A program made the translations under genes and the position numbers. From assembly GCA_017616655.1 (NCBI GenBank), contig JAFZXU010000002.1, positions 1 through 54,677 of the forward strand: a stretch of 54,677 nt of DNA, read 5' to 3'. The first letter of the stretch is position 1. The number at the start of each line of letters is the position of its first letter. Source of the stretch: Bacteroidales bacterium. GTDB taxonomy: Bacteria; Bacteroidota; Bacteroidia; Bacteroidales; UBA932. A model generated the notes under the pieces. The model saw only the letters and a list, made by a program, of their open reading frames with translations, was not told the origin of the DNA and did not search any database. Positions 17,189 to 25,870 of the stretch are shown one piece after another.

Positions 17189-18550
17189 ATGAAAAGGTAC
17201 GACAACTACTATTTCCTGGGAATCGGCGGCATCGGGATGAGCGCCATCGCCCGCTATTTCAACCACGCGGGGTACAGCGTCTCGGGGTATGACCGCACCC
17301 CCTCCCCCCTCACTGCGCAGCTCGAAAGCGAGGGAATCGCCATCCATTACGAAGACCGCCCCGACCTGATACCGCAGGATGTGGAGAAGACCTTCGTGAT
17401 ATACACCCCCGCGATTCCCGAGGACCTCGGAGAATTCCGCGAAGTTCTGCGCCGCGGCTATCCGATCTGCAAGCGCTCCCGCGCCCTCGGAGAGATAGCC
17501 CGCGGACAGAAGTGCCTCGCCATCTCCGGAACCCACGGAAAGACAACCACCAGCACATTGCTGGCGCATATACTCACCGACTCGGGAGAGGGCTGCAACG
17601 CCTTCCTGGGCGGCATTTCAAAGAATTACGGCACCAATCTGCTGCTCAGCGCCAACAAGGTGCTCGTGGCCGAGGCCGACGAATTCGACCGCTCATTCCT
17701 TCAGCTTTTCCCCGACATCGCCGTGATTACAGCCACCGACGCCGACCATCTGGACATCTACTCCGACCACCGGCATGTGCTGGAAGCTTTCGGAGAGTTC
17801 GCGTCGCAGGTGAGCGCCGAGGGCAGTCTCATTATTAAAAAAGGTGTAGAAGTACCTCTTGAGAAGGTTTCTGCGAAGGTTTACCGTTACTCCTTCGACA
17901 AACCATGCGACTTCTACGCCGGCGAAATCACACCTCTCGAGGGAGGATACTTCGATTTCACCCTTGTTCATCCCGCAGGAAGGATTCCCCACTGCAAGGT
18001 GGGCGTCCCCGGATGGGTAAACGTCGAAAATGCGGTGGCCGCATCGGCTGTAGCCCTGCTGCACGGGGTGGATCCCGGGGCGCTGAGACAGGCTCTGGCA
18101 AGCTTCAGCGGAGTGAAGAGACGGTTCGACATCCACGTCAACACCCCTCGATGCGCCTACATCGACGACTACGCACACCATCCAAACGAGATCCGCGCGG
18201 CGATAGGCTCGATCCGGAACATTTTCCCCGGCAGGCGCATCTGCGGCATCTTCCAGCCGCATCTCTACACCCGCACGAGGGATTTCGCAGAGGACTTCGC
18301 CGACGCCCTGAGCGGCCTTGACGAACTGATAATGCTCCCCATATATCCCGCGAGGGAACTCCCGATAGAGGGAGTCTGCTCGGAAATGATCCTCGACAAG
18401 GTAAAGGGTCCCGAAAAGATGCTGGTTCAGAAGGATCAGCTGATGCAGACGCTTCGCAGCCGCGAAATAGACTGCCTCGTCACCTTCGGCGCGGGAGACA
18501 TAGACCGGTTTATCCAACCCATTGAAGATTACTTGAAAACGATATGCTGA
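17189..18550 (+). CDS. murC: UDP-MurNAc:L-alanine ligase MurC
   Basis: 453 residues. GIGGIGMSAIARYF near the N-terminus is the nucleotide-binding glycine loop; SGTHGKTTTSTLLAHIL is the ATP P-loop; EADEFDRSFL, DADHLDIY and IDDYAHHPNEIRAAI are further family motifs. It adds the first residue of the stem peptide. It starts 5 bases after murG, and its 3' end overlaps ftsQ by 7 bases. No ddl gene follows, unlike the E. coli order. Confidence 0.95.
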   Translation: MKRYDNYYFLGIGGIGMSAIARYFNHAGYSVSGYDRTPSPLTAQLESEGIAIHYEDRPDLIPQDVEKTFVIYTPAIPEDLGEFREVLRRGYPICKRSRALGEIARGQKCLAISGTHGKTTTSTLLAHILTDSGEGCNAFLGGISKNYGTNLLLSANKVLVAEADEFDRSFLQLFPDIAVITATDADHLDIYSDHRHVLEAFGEFASQVSAEGSLIIKKGVEVPLEKVSAKVYRYSFDKPCDFYAGEITPLEGGYFDFTLVHPAGRIPHCKVGVPGWVNVENAVAASAVALLHGVDPGALRQALASFSGVKRRFDIHVNTPRCAYIDDYAHHPNEIRAAIGSIRNIFPGRRICGIFQPHLYTRTRDFAEDFADALSGLDELIMLPIYPARELPIEGVCSEMILDKVKGPEKMLVQKDQLMQTLRSREIDCLVTFGAGDIDRFIQPIEDYLKTIC

Positions 18551-19320
18551 AACGAATCCTCCTCACCACCCTCTTCGCGCTCCTTACAGCTGCTGCAGGC
18601 ACGGGATATTTCCTGTTCGCCGGAGACTATGTACGCAACAACGAGGAGAGCGAGACCGTCAAATCGATAGATGTGGTGATAAAGGATTCCGTCGAGAACA
18701 ACCTCGTAAGGGTCAGGGACATTATGGGATTCCTAAACTACGGCGAAGGAATCATCGGCTCCTGCCGGGCGGAACTCGGAATCGACTCCATCGAGAAGAG
18801 GCTGCTCGAAAGGGGCGAGATCACCGACGCCGAGGTTTTCAGCGACAATTCCGGAGTGCTGAGAGTCGAAATACTTCAACGCAAGCCGGCAATCCGCTTC
18901 TCAGGTGCGGGCGCGGAATTCTACAGCGACTCCACGGGTTATATCTTCCCGGTTTACAAAAAGGCTGACGTCCCCATCGTAACCGGCTCCATTCCCGTAA
19001 GATACGCCGCAGGCGGCAAAGGATATCCCGACGACCCAAAGGAGCTTGCCTGGATAAAAGGCATGGCGAAACTGACCTCCTACATAGAGAAGCATTACTA
19101 CTGGCACAAGACGGTGGAGCAGATCGACGTGGAGAATAGCGGCGACATCGTGCTCTACATGAGGGATGCGCGGCAGAAATTCATCTTCGGAAGCGCCGAC
19201 GGCATAGAGGACAAATTTGCCAGGATGGCGACCTATTATAAGGGTATAGCGCCCCTGCCGGAGGCCGGGCGATATACCACAGTGAACTTGAAATATGACA
19301 AACAGATAATTTGCAGATAG
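18544..19320 (+). CDS. ftsQ: FtsQ/DivIB-like divisome protein
   Basis: 258 residues: a short cytoplasmic N-terminus, one membrane helix (about 5-26, LLTTLFALLTAAAGTGYFLF), a POTRA-like stretch (SIDVVIKDSVENNLVRVRDIMGFL) and an FtsQ beta domain (AEVFSDNSGVLRVEILQRKPAIRF, FYSDSTGYIFPV). Identity to model FtsQ is low; the assignment uses topology and place between murC and ftsA. FtsQ scaffolds FtsL and FtsB in the periplasm. Confidence 0.85.
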   Translation: MLKRILLTTLFALLTAAAGTGYFLFAGDYVRNNEESETVKSIDVVIKDSVENNLVRVRDIMGFLNYGEGIIGSCRAELGIDSIEKRLLERGEITDAEVFSDNSGVLRVEILQRKPAIRFSGAGAEFYSDSTGYIFPVYKKADVPIVTGSIPVRYAAGGKGYPDDPKELAWIKGMAKLTSYIEKHYYWHKTVEQIDVENSGDIVLYMRDARQKFIFGSADGIEDKFARMATYYKGIAPLPEAGRYTTVNLKYDKQIICR

Positions 19321-19322
19321 AT

Positions 19323-20858
19323 ATGGGCAATTACATTACAGCCATAGATTTCGGATCGTCGAAGATTGCGGTGGCGGTCGGGGAGCGCACCTCCTCGGGC
19401 ATCCGCATCATTTCGTACAACGACGCGCCGGTCCAGGGCATCCATTCAGGGGAGATCCGCAACGACCTGAAGGTAATAGAGGCGCTGAAGCCACTGATAC
19501 GCAAGGCCGAAGACGAATGCGGCGAGGCTATCGACAGCGCGGTGATAGGCATCTCCGGAAGCTTCATCAAAAGCAAGGAGATAACGGCACGCAGCACCCG
19601 CAGGGACTATGACAAGTACATCACAGAAGAGGAGATTCGCAAACTTTCGGGTGAACAGTTCTCCAAGGGAATCGGGCAGGACGAGATCATCTTCGAGGTC
19701 GTGCCCCAGCGGTTCAACGTGGACGACCAGATAGGGCTCCGTCTCGACGAGGTGATAGGAATGCGGGGCAACTCGATTGAAGGCTTCTTCAAGGTCTTCT
19801 ACGGCAAGGAATCCCTGCTCGCCAGAAGGAAAAAGATTCTGGGAGAATGCAGCATCGCCGTCAAGAAGGCGGTCCTCTCCCCCGTGGCTTCGGCCAGCGC
19901 AGTCCTGACGGCGCAGGAGACCGAAAACGGCGTGGTGCTCGTGGACATCGGAAAGGGGATTACCGGAGTTGCGATAATCAAGGACAACATTGTTCGCGAC
20001 CTGACGACCATTCCTTTCGCCGGGGATTCGATAACCAACGACATCAAGACAGTTACAAACCTGACATACGACTGGGCCGAAAAGGTCAAGCAGCGCTACG
20101 GCAGCTGTCTCGAGGAATATGCTCCGGAAAACAAGCTTCTGGTGCTCCGAGGAGATGACAATGTGGAGGATGGGACGGTAGAGCTCTCGCTGCTTTCACG
20201 CATCGTGGAGGCCAGGATGAGCGAGATACTCGACGCTGTGGCATACACGGTCAAGCAGAGCGGATTCGACGGAAAACTTCCCTCCGGAGTCGTGATTACA
20301 GGAGGTACGGGTTATATGGAGCATCTGCTTCCGCTCGCGAAAGTCCTGCTCTGCACCAAGGTCCGCCTTGCAGCGCCGCGCAGCACCATCACCGCCGATT
20401 CGGTGGCCGGTGCGATGGACGCATTCTCTTCCACCGCGGTGGGGCTTGTAATCGAAGGAGCAACAGGCAAGCTCTCCTATGCGAAGGAGAGCCGCGAAGG
20501 TCAGTCCAGGCCCCAGCAGAGAAGCGCAGAGCCCCAGAAGGGTGAGAAGCAGCCTGCACGCAGAGGCTGGCTCGGAGGTATTTTCGACGGACAGGAGCAG
20601 GAGCCGGCTGTTGACAACGAACTGCCGCTCGACGACGACCTGGCCCGCGAAAAGGCTGCTGAGAGAGCTGAGGAAAAACGCAGGCAGAAGGAGGACGAAG
20701 AGCGCCGTAAAGCAGAAGAGAAAGCCCGCAAGGAGGCCGAGAAGGCCCGCAAGGAGGCTGAAAGGAAGAAGAAGGAGGCCGAGAAGGAGAACAACCGCAA
20801 GAACGGTCTGTTCGATTTCCTCGGAGATTTATTCACTGAAGGCAACGACAACGCATAG
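19323..20858 (+). CDS. ftsA: FtsA, actin-like Z-ring membrane anchor, with long charged C-terminal extension
   Basis: 511 residues from the ATG at 19323 (a TTG at 19311 is in frame but overlaps ftsQ). The actin-fold part includes ITAIDFGSSKIAVAVG, the SHS2 segment, VLVDIGKGITGVAII and VVITGGTGYMEHLLP. The core ends near residue 385. The remainder is unusual: a motif with amphipathic character (RRGWLGGIFDG, near residue 413), then about 60 residues of almost pure Lys/Glu/Arg/Ala heptads, then a terminal NGLFDFLGDLF near 496-504, which fits the usual FtsA membrane-targeting helix. FtsA tethers FtsZ to the membrane and recruits the later divisome. ftsZ follows after 12 bases. Confidence 0.92.
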   Translation: MGNYITAIDFGSSKIAVAVGERTSSGIRIISYNDAPVQGIHSGEIRNDLKVIEALKPLIRKAEDECGEAIDSAVIGISGSFIKSKEITARSTRRDYDKYITEEEIRKLSGEQFSKGIGQDEIIFEVVPQRFNVDDQIGLRLDEVIGMRGNSIEGFFKVFYGKESLLARRKKILGECSIAVKKAVLSPVASASAVLTAQETENGVVLVDIGKGITGVAIIKDNIVRDLTTIPFAGDSITNDIKTVTNLTYDWAEKVKQRYGSCLEEYAPENKLLVLRGDDNVEDGTVELSLLSRIVEARMSEILDAVAYTVKQSGFDGKLPSGVVITGGTGYMEHLLPLAKVLLCTKVRLAAPRSTITADSVAGAMDAFSSTAVGLVIEGATGKLSYAKESREGQSRPQQRSAEPQKGEKQPARRGWLGGIFDGQEQEPAVDNELPLDDDLAREKAAERAEEKRRQKEDEERRKAEEKARKEAEKARKEAERKKKEAEKENNRKNGLFDFLGDLFTEGNDNA

Positions 20859-20870
20859 GAGGAACAGATT

Positions 20871-22106
20871 ATGGAACAAGACTTCATACCTAAGGATTGG
20901 GAACGCAAGGCCAACATCATAACAGTTGTCGGAGCCGGGGGCGGCGGAAGCAATGCCGTCTCGTATATGTTTTCCCAGGGAATCGAGGATGTGGATTTCG
21001 CAATCTGCAACACCGACCGCCAGGCGCTCGACATGAGCAAGGTGCCGGTGAAGATACAGCTGGGCGAGATCCTTACCAAGGGACTCGGCGCGGGAACCGA
21101 CGCAGTAATCGGCAAGAAAGCTGCGCAGGAGTCCATCGAGAGCATCGAGAAACTCTTCAACAGCAGCACCGAGATGGCCTTCGTCACCTGCGGAATGGGC
21201 GGCGGAACCGGTACCGGAGCCGCTCCCGTGATAGCCGAAGTGGCCCGCAACAAGGGGCTCCTGACAGTGGGCGTCGTTACCGTGCCCTTCAGGGACGAGG
21301 GTGAAGAGGCCCTTTACCGTGCCGTGGAGGGAATCAAAGAGCTGCACCGCCAGGTGGACAGCATCCTGATAATCGACAACCAGAAGCTCTATCAGCTCTA
21401 CGACAACATGGATGTCTTCTCGGCATTCCACAAGGCCGACGAGGTGCTCTGCACCGCCGTTAAGAGCATCGCCGAAATCATAACCAAGGGCGGCCATATC
21501 AACGCAGATTTCGCCGACGTGCGCAAGATTATGCAGAACAGCGGCGTATCGCTGATGGGAATCGGCACCGCATCGGGTCCCAACCGCGTGGACGAGGCTG
21601 TGGAACAGGCCATCAGCTCTCCCCTGCTGCAGGAACTCGACCTGAGCACCGCAAAGAATGCGCTGGTCAATATAACCACCAGCAGCGAGGCCGGGAAGGC
21701 CGTCACGATGGCGGAGCTTTCCAGGATCATGGACCTCATCAAGAGCCGGACCGGGCAGACCGTCAATTTCAAGCGCGGTATCGTACGCGACGATTCGATG
21801 GGCGACAGCGTGAGCGTCACACTCATCGCGACGGGCTTCGAGATGACCCAGCTGCCGGTTATCGAGGTGAAAAAAAAGAACATAATCGAGGTAAAATATG
21901 GCGAATCCGCTTCCAAAAACAAAAAGAGCGGAGTACCTTTGTATCCCGAAGAGGAATCGAACATCAACAGCAAGCGCCGTTTTGAAGGCAAGCCGTCGCT
22001 GATTGTGTCGAATCCCGAAGAGATTGCCGAACTGGAGAACGAACCCGCATTCTACCGCAGGGAGCGGCTCATCAATCTCCAGAAGGCGGAAAAAGAGCAA
22101 ATCTAA
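20871..22106 (+). CDS. ftsZ: Cell division GTPase FtsZ
   Basis: 411 residues. Tubulin-like GTPase with GAGGGGSNAVSYM near residue 20, the signature GGGTGTG at 110-116, and the T7 loop segment NADFADVRKIM. A short variable linker leads to a C-terminal tail EPAFYRRERLINLQ, which fits the Bacteroidetes form of the FtsA-binding peptide. It polymerises into the Z ring. A Shine-Dalgarno-like AGGAGG stands 9 bases before the ATG, rare in this window and consistent with high expression. Confidence 0.97.
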   Translation: MEQDFIPKDWERKANIITVVGAGGGGSNAVSYMFSQGIEDVDFAICNTDRQALDMSKVPVKIQLGEILTKGLGAGTDAVIGKKAAQESIESIEKLFNSSTEMAFVTCGMGGGTGTGAAPVIAEVARNKGLLTVGVVTVPFRDEGEEALYRAVEGIKELHRQVDSILIIDNQKLYQLYDNMDVFSAFHKADEVLCTAVKSIAEIITKGGHINADFADVRKIMQNSGVSLMGIGTASGPNRVDEAVEQAISSPLLQELDLSTAKNALVNITTSSEAGKAVTMAELSRIMDLIKSRTGQTVNFKRGIVRDDSMGDSVSVTLIATGFEMTQLPVIEVKKKNIIEVKYGESASKNKKSGVPLYPEEESNINSKRRFEGKPSLIVSNPEEIAELENEPAFYRRERLINLQKAEKEQI

Positions 22107-22110
22107 AAAG

Positions 22111-23661
22111 ATGAAAAAGAGAAGAGTGCGTTTCGCCCCCAGTCCCACCGGTCCTCTCCACATGGGCGGAGTGAGGACTGCGCTGTATAATTTCCTCTAC
22201 GCGCATCAGGCAGGAGGCGACTTCATCCTCCGCATCGAGGATACCGATTCAAACCGTTTCGTTCCCGGCGCGGAAGAGTATATAATCGAGGCCCTGCGCT
22301 GGTGCGGCATCTATCCCGACGAGGGTGTGGATGCTGCCGGAAAAGTGGTTGAAACCCCGTCGGAGAGGCATCCCTACGCCCCCTACCGCCAGAGCCAGAG
22401 GCGCGGCATCTACCGCAAATACGCCGAGGATCTGGTGGAGAAGGGATGGGCCTACTATGCCTTCGACACCGCCGATGAGCTCGCCGCGCTGCGCGCCGAA
22501 GCAGAGGCTGAAAAACGCACCTTCACATATAATTACGCCTCCCGCGCCAAACTGCGCAACTCCCTAACCCTTCCGAAGGAGGAGGTTGACAGGATGCTGG
22601 CGGAGGATACCAACTGGACCATCCGCTTCAAGACCCCGGAAAACGCTATAGTCAGGATGGACGACCTGATCCGCGGACATATCGAGGTGAACAGCAATAC
22701 GCTGGACGACAAGGTATTGTGGAAGAGGGCCGACGAACTGCCCACCTACCATCTCGCCAATGTGGTGGACGACCATCTGATGGAGATTACAGATGTCATA
22801 CGCGGCGAGGAGTGGCTCCCCTCCCTCCCCCTCCACTACCTGCTCTACGAGGCCTTCGGATGGCAGGATTCCCGCCCCAATTTCGCACATCTCTCGTTGC
22901 TGCTCAAGCCCGACGGAAAGGGCAAGCTCAGCAAGAGGGACGGAGACCGTCTGGGATTCCCCGTCTTCCCGCTCAAGTGGGTAAACGCCGAGGGTGAAGT
23001 GTCGCGCGGATACCGCGAGGACGGATACTATCCCGAGGCCTTCATCAACCTTCTGGCGATGCTGGGATGGAACCCCGGCACGGAGCAGGAGCTTTTCAGC
23101 CTGGACGAACTGGTGCAGGCCTTCTCGCTTGACAGGGTGGTCAAATCCGGCGCCCGATTCAATCCCGACAAGGCGAAGTGGTTCAACCAGGAGTACCTCA
23201 GGATGCGCACCACGGAGCAGCTGGTGGCCGATTTCCGCGCCCTCAACGGCGAAAGGGTCGCAGGCTTCAGCGACGGATACATAGGCAAAGTGCTCGATAT
23301 GATGAAGGAGCGCGCCCACTTCGCGAACGAGCTTTGGGATCTCACGGCATTTTTCTTCGAGGCTCCGAAGGAGTATGACGAGGCCTCGGTGGCCAAGTTC
23401 TGGAAGGACGAGGTCAAGGAGATAATCCCGAAGGTACGCGAGGCCGTGAAGGCCATCGAACCCTTCGACAAGGAGACCATAGAGGCCGCGCTTCACGAGC
23501 TGATAACCACCAACGAGTGGCCTATGGGCAAGGTTATGAACACCCTGCGTCTCTTCCTCGTGGGTGTCTCGAAGGGCCCCGGAATCGCCGATATGATGGA
23601 GATTTTCGGCAAGGAGGAGGTTGACCGCAGGATCGGAAATGCAATCGCAAAACTGGGATAA
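22111..23661 (+). CDS. gltX: Glutamyl-tRNA synthetase
   Basis: 516 residues from the ATG at 22111, 4 bases after ftsZ; an upstream in-frame opening lies within ftsZ and is not used. Class I motifs: FAPSPTGPLHMGG (HIGH at 17-20) and KLSKR at 272-276 (KMSKS). IEDTDSNRFVPGAEEYI and VNSNTLDDKVLWKRADELPTYHLANVVDDH are typical of GluRS. It charges tRNA-Glu with glutamate. Its place straight after ftsZ suggests co-transcription with the division cluster. Confidence 0.95.
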   Translation: MKKRRVRFAPSPTGPLHMGGVRTALYNFLYAHQAGGDFILRIEDTDSNRFVPGAEEYIIEALRWCGIYPDEGVDAAGKVVETPSERHPYAPYRQSQRRGIYRKYAEDLVEKGWAYYAFDTADELAALRAEAEAEKRTFTYNYASRAKLRNSLTLPKEEVDRMLAEDTNWTIRFKTPENAIVRMDDLIRGHIEVNSNTLDDKVLWKRADELPTYHLANVVDDHLMEITDVIRGEEWLPSLPLHYLLYEAFGWQDSRPNFAHLSLLLKPDGKGKLSKRDGDRLGFPVFPLKWVNAEGEVSRGYREDGYYPEAFINLLAMLGWNPGTEQELFSLDELVQAFSLDRVVKSGARFNPDKAKWFNQEYLRMRTTEQLVADFRALNGERVAGFSDGYIGKVLDMMKERAHFANELWDLTAFFFEAPKEYDEASVAKFWKDEVKEIIPKVREAVKAIEPFDKETIEAALHELITTNEWPMGKVMNTLRLFLVGVSKGPGIADMMEIFGKEEVDRRIGNAIAKLG

Positions 23662-23662
23662 T

Positions 23663-24100
23663 ATGGCAAAGACTATCGGAATGGCGTCGGACCACGCCGG
23701 CTATGAGATGAAGGAGGCGCTCAAGCCCCTGCTCAAGGAACTCGGATACAAGGTGAAGGACTTCGGTTCGCACTCCACCGAGAGCATGGATTACCCCGAT
23801 ACCGCACACCCCCTCGCCGAGGCGGTGGAGAAGGGTTCGGTCTGCTGCGGAATCGCCATCTGCGGCTCCGGAAACGGCATTTCGATGACCCTCAACAAGC
23901 ATCAGGGAGTCCGCGCCGCGCTCTGTTGGAATCCGGAGCTGGGCGCCCTTGCCAAGAGGCATAACAATGCAAACGTCCTCTCCCTCCCCGGCCGCTTCAT
24001 CGACATCGAGACGGCGAAGGAGATCGTCAAGGCCTATCTGGGCGCCGAATTCGAAGGCGGAAGGCATCAGCGGCGTATCGACAAGATTCCCTGCAGATGA
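23663..24100 (+). CDS. rpiB: Ribose-5-phosphate isomerase B
   Basis: 145 residues from the ATG at 23663, one base after gltX. The RpiB/LacAB signature is clear: MASDHAGYEMKEALK, then CGIAICGSGNGISMTLNK with the catalytic Cys and phosphate-binding loop, then AALCWNPELGALAKRHNNANVLSLPGRFI. It interconverts ribose-5-phosphate and ribulose-5-phosphate in the pentose phosphate pathway. The end overlaps truB by 4 bases. Confidence 0.95.
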   Translation: MAKTIGMASDHAGYEMKEALKPLLKELGYKVKDFGSHSTESMDYPDTAHPLAEAVEKGSVCCGIAICGSGNGISMTLNKHQGVRAALCWNPELGALAKRHNNANVLSLPGRFIDIETAKEIVKAYLGAEFEGGRHQRRIDKIPCR

Positions 24101-25008
24101 GCGGGGAGTCCTATTTCCTGCTTGAAGGGTGTCCTGTGGAGGGAATGCCCGAATTCTTCGCAAGTCATCTTTCTGAGAGCATTGACGATTACCCCGGAGG
24201 TATCGTAATACCTCTCGACAAGCCGCTGCGCTGGACCTCCGCCGACCTTGTCCGCAAGGTTAAGTTCCAGTTGCAGAGACAGTTCCGCAACAAGAAGCTG
24301 AAGGTTGGACACGCCGGAACGCTCGATCCGCTGGCCTCCGGGCTGCTGATAGTCTGTGTAGGGAAGGCCACCAAGATTGCCGAGGAGCTTCAGGCTCACG
24401 ACAAGGAGTATATCGCCACCGTGGAGTTCGGGGCAACCACAGCCTCGTTCGATCTGGAGCAGCCCATAAGCGGATTCTTTCCTTTCGAGCATATTACCAG
24501 GGAGGCGCTGGAAGAGGCCCTGAAGGGCTTCATCGGGGAGCAGGAGCAGGTTCCGCCAGTCTTCTCAGCCAAGATTATCGGAGGACTGCGCGCCTATGAA
24601 TATGCCCGCGCAGGCGAGCCTGTGGAGCTTCGCAAATCGCTGATTGCCATTCACTCCATCGATCTTCTGGAATGGCACGAGGCCGGTTCCGCCGAAGGGG
24701 CGAGGGCCGATTCCGCGCCCAAGAGCGACCTCGATGCGGTAAGGAACATCCACAACTATCACGTAGCCGACACCGCCTCCGACGGGTCGCGTCCCTCCGC
24801 CACACTGCGCATCCGCTGCAGCAAGGGCACCTACATCCGTTCCCTCGCCCGCGACCTGGGCCTCGCCCTGGGCAGCGGCGCCTATCTCACTTCCCTCCGC
24901 CGCACCGCCTCCGGAGAATTCAGGGTGTGTTTTTCGAGACCATACTCCACAAATTCATATAAAAATTTGGAGTATAGTAAAGAAAATAGGAGGTGTAGTC
25001 ACCCCTAA
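24097..25008 (+). CDS. truB: tRNA pseudouridine-55 synthase TruB with atypical C-terminus
   Basis: 303 residues. The catalytic Asp77 is in GHAGTLDPLASG. Other TruB blocks are LDKPLRWTSADLVRKVK, PPVFSAKIIGGLRAYEYARAG, CSKGTYIRSLARDLG and LTSLRRTASGEFRV. The enzyme isomerises U55 in the T-loop of tRNAs. A roughly 30-residue insert rich in Ala/Ser/Asp (around 195-225) precedes the RNA-binding part. After GEFRV the sequence loses all resemblance to the family (CFSRPYSTNSYKNLEYS...), becomes AT-rich and runs through a hairpin, so the native tail seems to have been replaced where the accessory region begins. Confidence 0.93.
   Translation: MSGESYFLLEGCPVEGMPEFFASHLSESIDDYPGGIVIPLDKPLRWTSADLVRKVKFQLQRQFRNKKLKVGHAGTLDPLASGLLIVCVGKATKIAEELQAHDKEYIATVEFGATTASFDLEQPISGFFPFEHITREALEEALKGFIGEQEQVPPVFSAKIIGGLRAYEYARAGEPVELRKSLIAIHSIDLLEWHEAGSAEGARADSAPKSDLDAVRNIHNYHVADTASDGSRPSATLRIRCSKGTYIRSLARDLGLALGSGAYLTSLRRTASGEFRVCFSRPYSTNSYKNLEYSKENRRCSHP
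24942..24975 (+). terminator. Hairpin inside the 3' end of truB
   Basis: ATACTCCACAAATT pairs with AATTTGGAGTAT (12 bp with a two-base bulge). It marks the switch from GC-rich truB sequence to AT-rich accessory DNA and may end transcription of the dcw-gltX-rpiB-truB unit, though no long T-run follows. Confidence 0.4.
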
Positions 25009-25095
25009 ACCTCAACCAACCTCGTCTCATCGCTTGAAATGAACAACGAAGCATTGAGGAAGAGTTTTTTCATTTCTATATCTCATTTAATCATG

Positions 25096-25103
25096 TAACT
25101 TTG
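25096..25103 (+). promoter_or_regulatory. -7 promoter box before the 71-residue ORF
   Basis: TAACTTTG, an exact match to TAnnTTTG, 25 bases before the ATG at 25129. It supports the small ORF as a real transcribed gene. Confidence 0.55.
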
Positions 25104-25128
25104 CAGTTGATAAACGATTACATCGACA

Positions 25129-25344
25129 ATGTCACATCTGAGAATTCCTTCGGACGATGAATACATAAACGAATTCCACAAGCAGTGGAACGAGGCTTGT
25201 TTGCGTACCCAAGAACGAACCTCGTCGATGCGCTTTTCTCACGAATTTGCGAAGCGGCAGTCGGAGCGTCTCGCAGCAATAGCCCTTCTGAGCGATGAAG
25301 AATTGCTCAAGTTAAGAAAGCAGCACTCAGAAGTTGGGCAATAG
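25129..25344 (+). CDS. Hypothetical protein, 71 residues
   Basis: I do not recognise it. The sequence (MSHLRIPSDDEYINEFHKQW...) is hydrophilic and probably all-helical, with no signal peptide, membrane segment or metal motif. Support for it being real is the -7 box upstream and a clean ATG. It is convergent with the minus-strand ORFs that follow and lies in the AT-richer accessory region. Confidence 0.45.
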   Translation: MSHLRIPSDDEYINEFHKQWNEACLRTQERTSSMRFSHEFAKRQSERLAAIALLSDEELLKLRKQHSEVGQ

Positions 25345-25376
25345 CTACTGGCGACTGGTACGCTGGCCTTAGTTGC

Positions 25377-25721
25377 CTATTCTTCCTCTGAAAGAGATAG
25401 AGCCTGCTCCATCAACTGGCCAAGAGCCTCCGGACTCATCGGTTTCAATACCGGATTATGATCCCCTATCCAGAGAAGCATCCTCTCCATTGATTCCTCG
25501 CTGTCCTCCAGCAGTAGCATCACCGCTTCACTTCCATACTTGCTCCTGAGTGATGCAATGCACTTAGCAACATCTCTTGTATCTCTGATAGTGCCATTAG
25601 AACTCTCCTCCCCACGAGAAGGCGAGCCACTTCGCTTTCCGATAGAATTGATATAATCCTCAGCGCGTATTCCTTGTCTTGACAGTATCTTCCCAGCGTC
25701 AACGCCAGCATCTCTGTTGAT
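25377..25721 (-). CDS. Unknown ORF without a normal start, -1 frame relative to its neighbour
   Basis: The minus-strand frame is open from just after a TAA at 25722-25724 to a TAG at 25377-25379 (about 114 codons), but has no ATG near its beginning. The translated text is protein-like: DAGVDAGKILSRQGIRAEDYINSIGKRSG, then TRDVAKCIASLRSKYGSEAVMLLLED and an acidic tail ending LSLSEEE. It overlaps the 73-residue ORF at 25520-25741 and would follow from it by a -1 shift. It may be the true body of one gene broken by an indel, or made by frameshifting. Function unknown. Confidence 0.35.
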   Translation of the reverse strand: MNRDAGVDAGKILSRQGIRAEDYINSIGKRSGSPSRGEESSNGTIRDTRDVAKCIASLRSKYGSEAVMLLLEDSEESMERMLLWIGDHNPVLKPMSPEALGQLMEQALSLSEEE

Positions 25722-25741
25722 TTATCTATTGCCATATTCAA
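25520..25741 (-). CDS. Unknown 73-residue ORF with its own promoter box
   Basis: It starts MNMAIDKSTEMLALTLGRYCQ and is Leu-rich and probably helical (IISILSESEVARLLVG). A minus-strand -7 box (25797-25804) lies 56 bases upstream, which supports translation starting here. The other overlapping frame (25377-25721) also reads like protein, so only one of the two may be the true product beyond the first 6 to 20 codons. No family recognised. Confidence 0.4.
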   Translation of the reverse strand: MNMAIDKSTEMLALTLGRYCQDKEYALRIISILSESEVARLLVGRRVLMALSEIQEMLLSALHHSGASMEVKR

Positions 25742-25796
25742 ATTGATACAAGGCCTGTCGGTGATAACTCTATGCGGTTATTCAGCTTGGTTGTAG

Positions 25797-25804
25797 CAAA
25801 GTTA
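25797..25804 (-). promoter_or_regulatory. -7 promoter box on the minus strand
   Basis: The minus strand reads TAACTTTG, an exact TAnnTTTG match, upstream of the ATG at 25741. Confidence 0.5.
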
Positions 25805-25870
25805 TTGCTCTTTAGCTCGTCATTCTCATTACTGCAAGCCTTGCAGATGAAAAATCCCTTCTTGACTCCA

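Noticed and set aside
20829-22163. 444-codon minus-strand frame opposite ftsZ
   Set aside because: Antisense shadow of ftsZ without start context or motifs.
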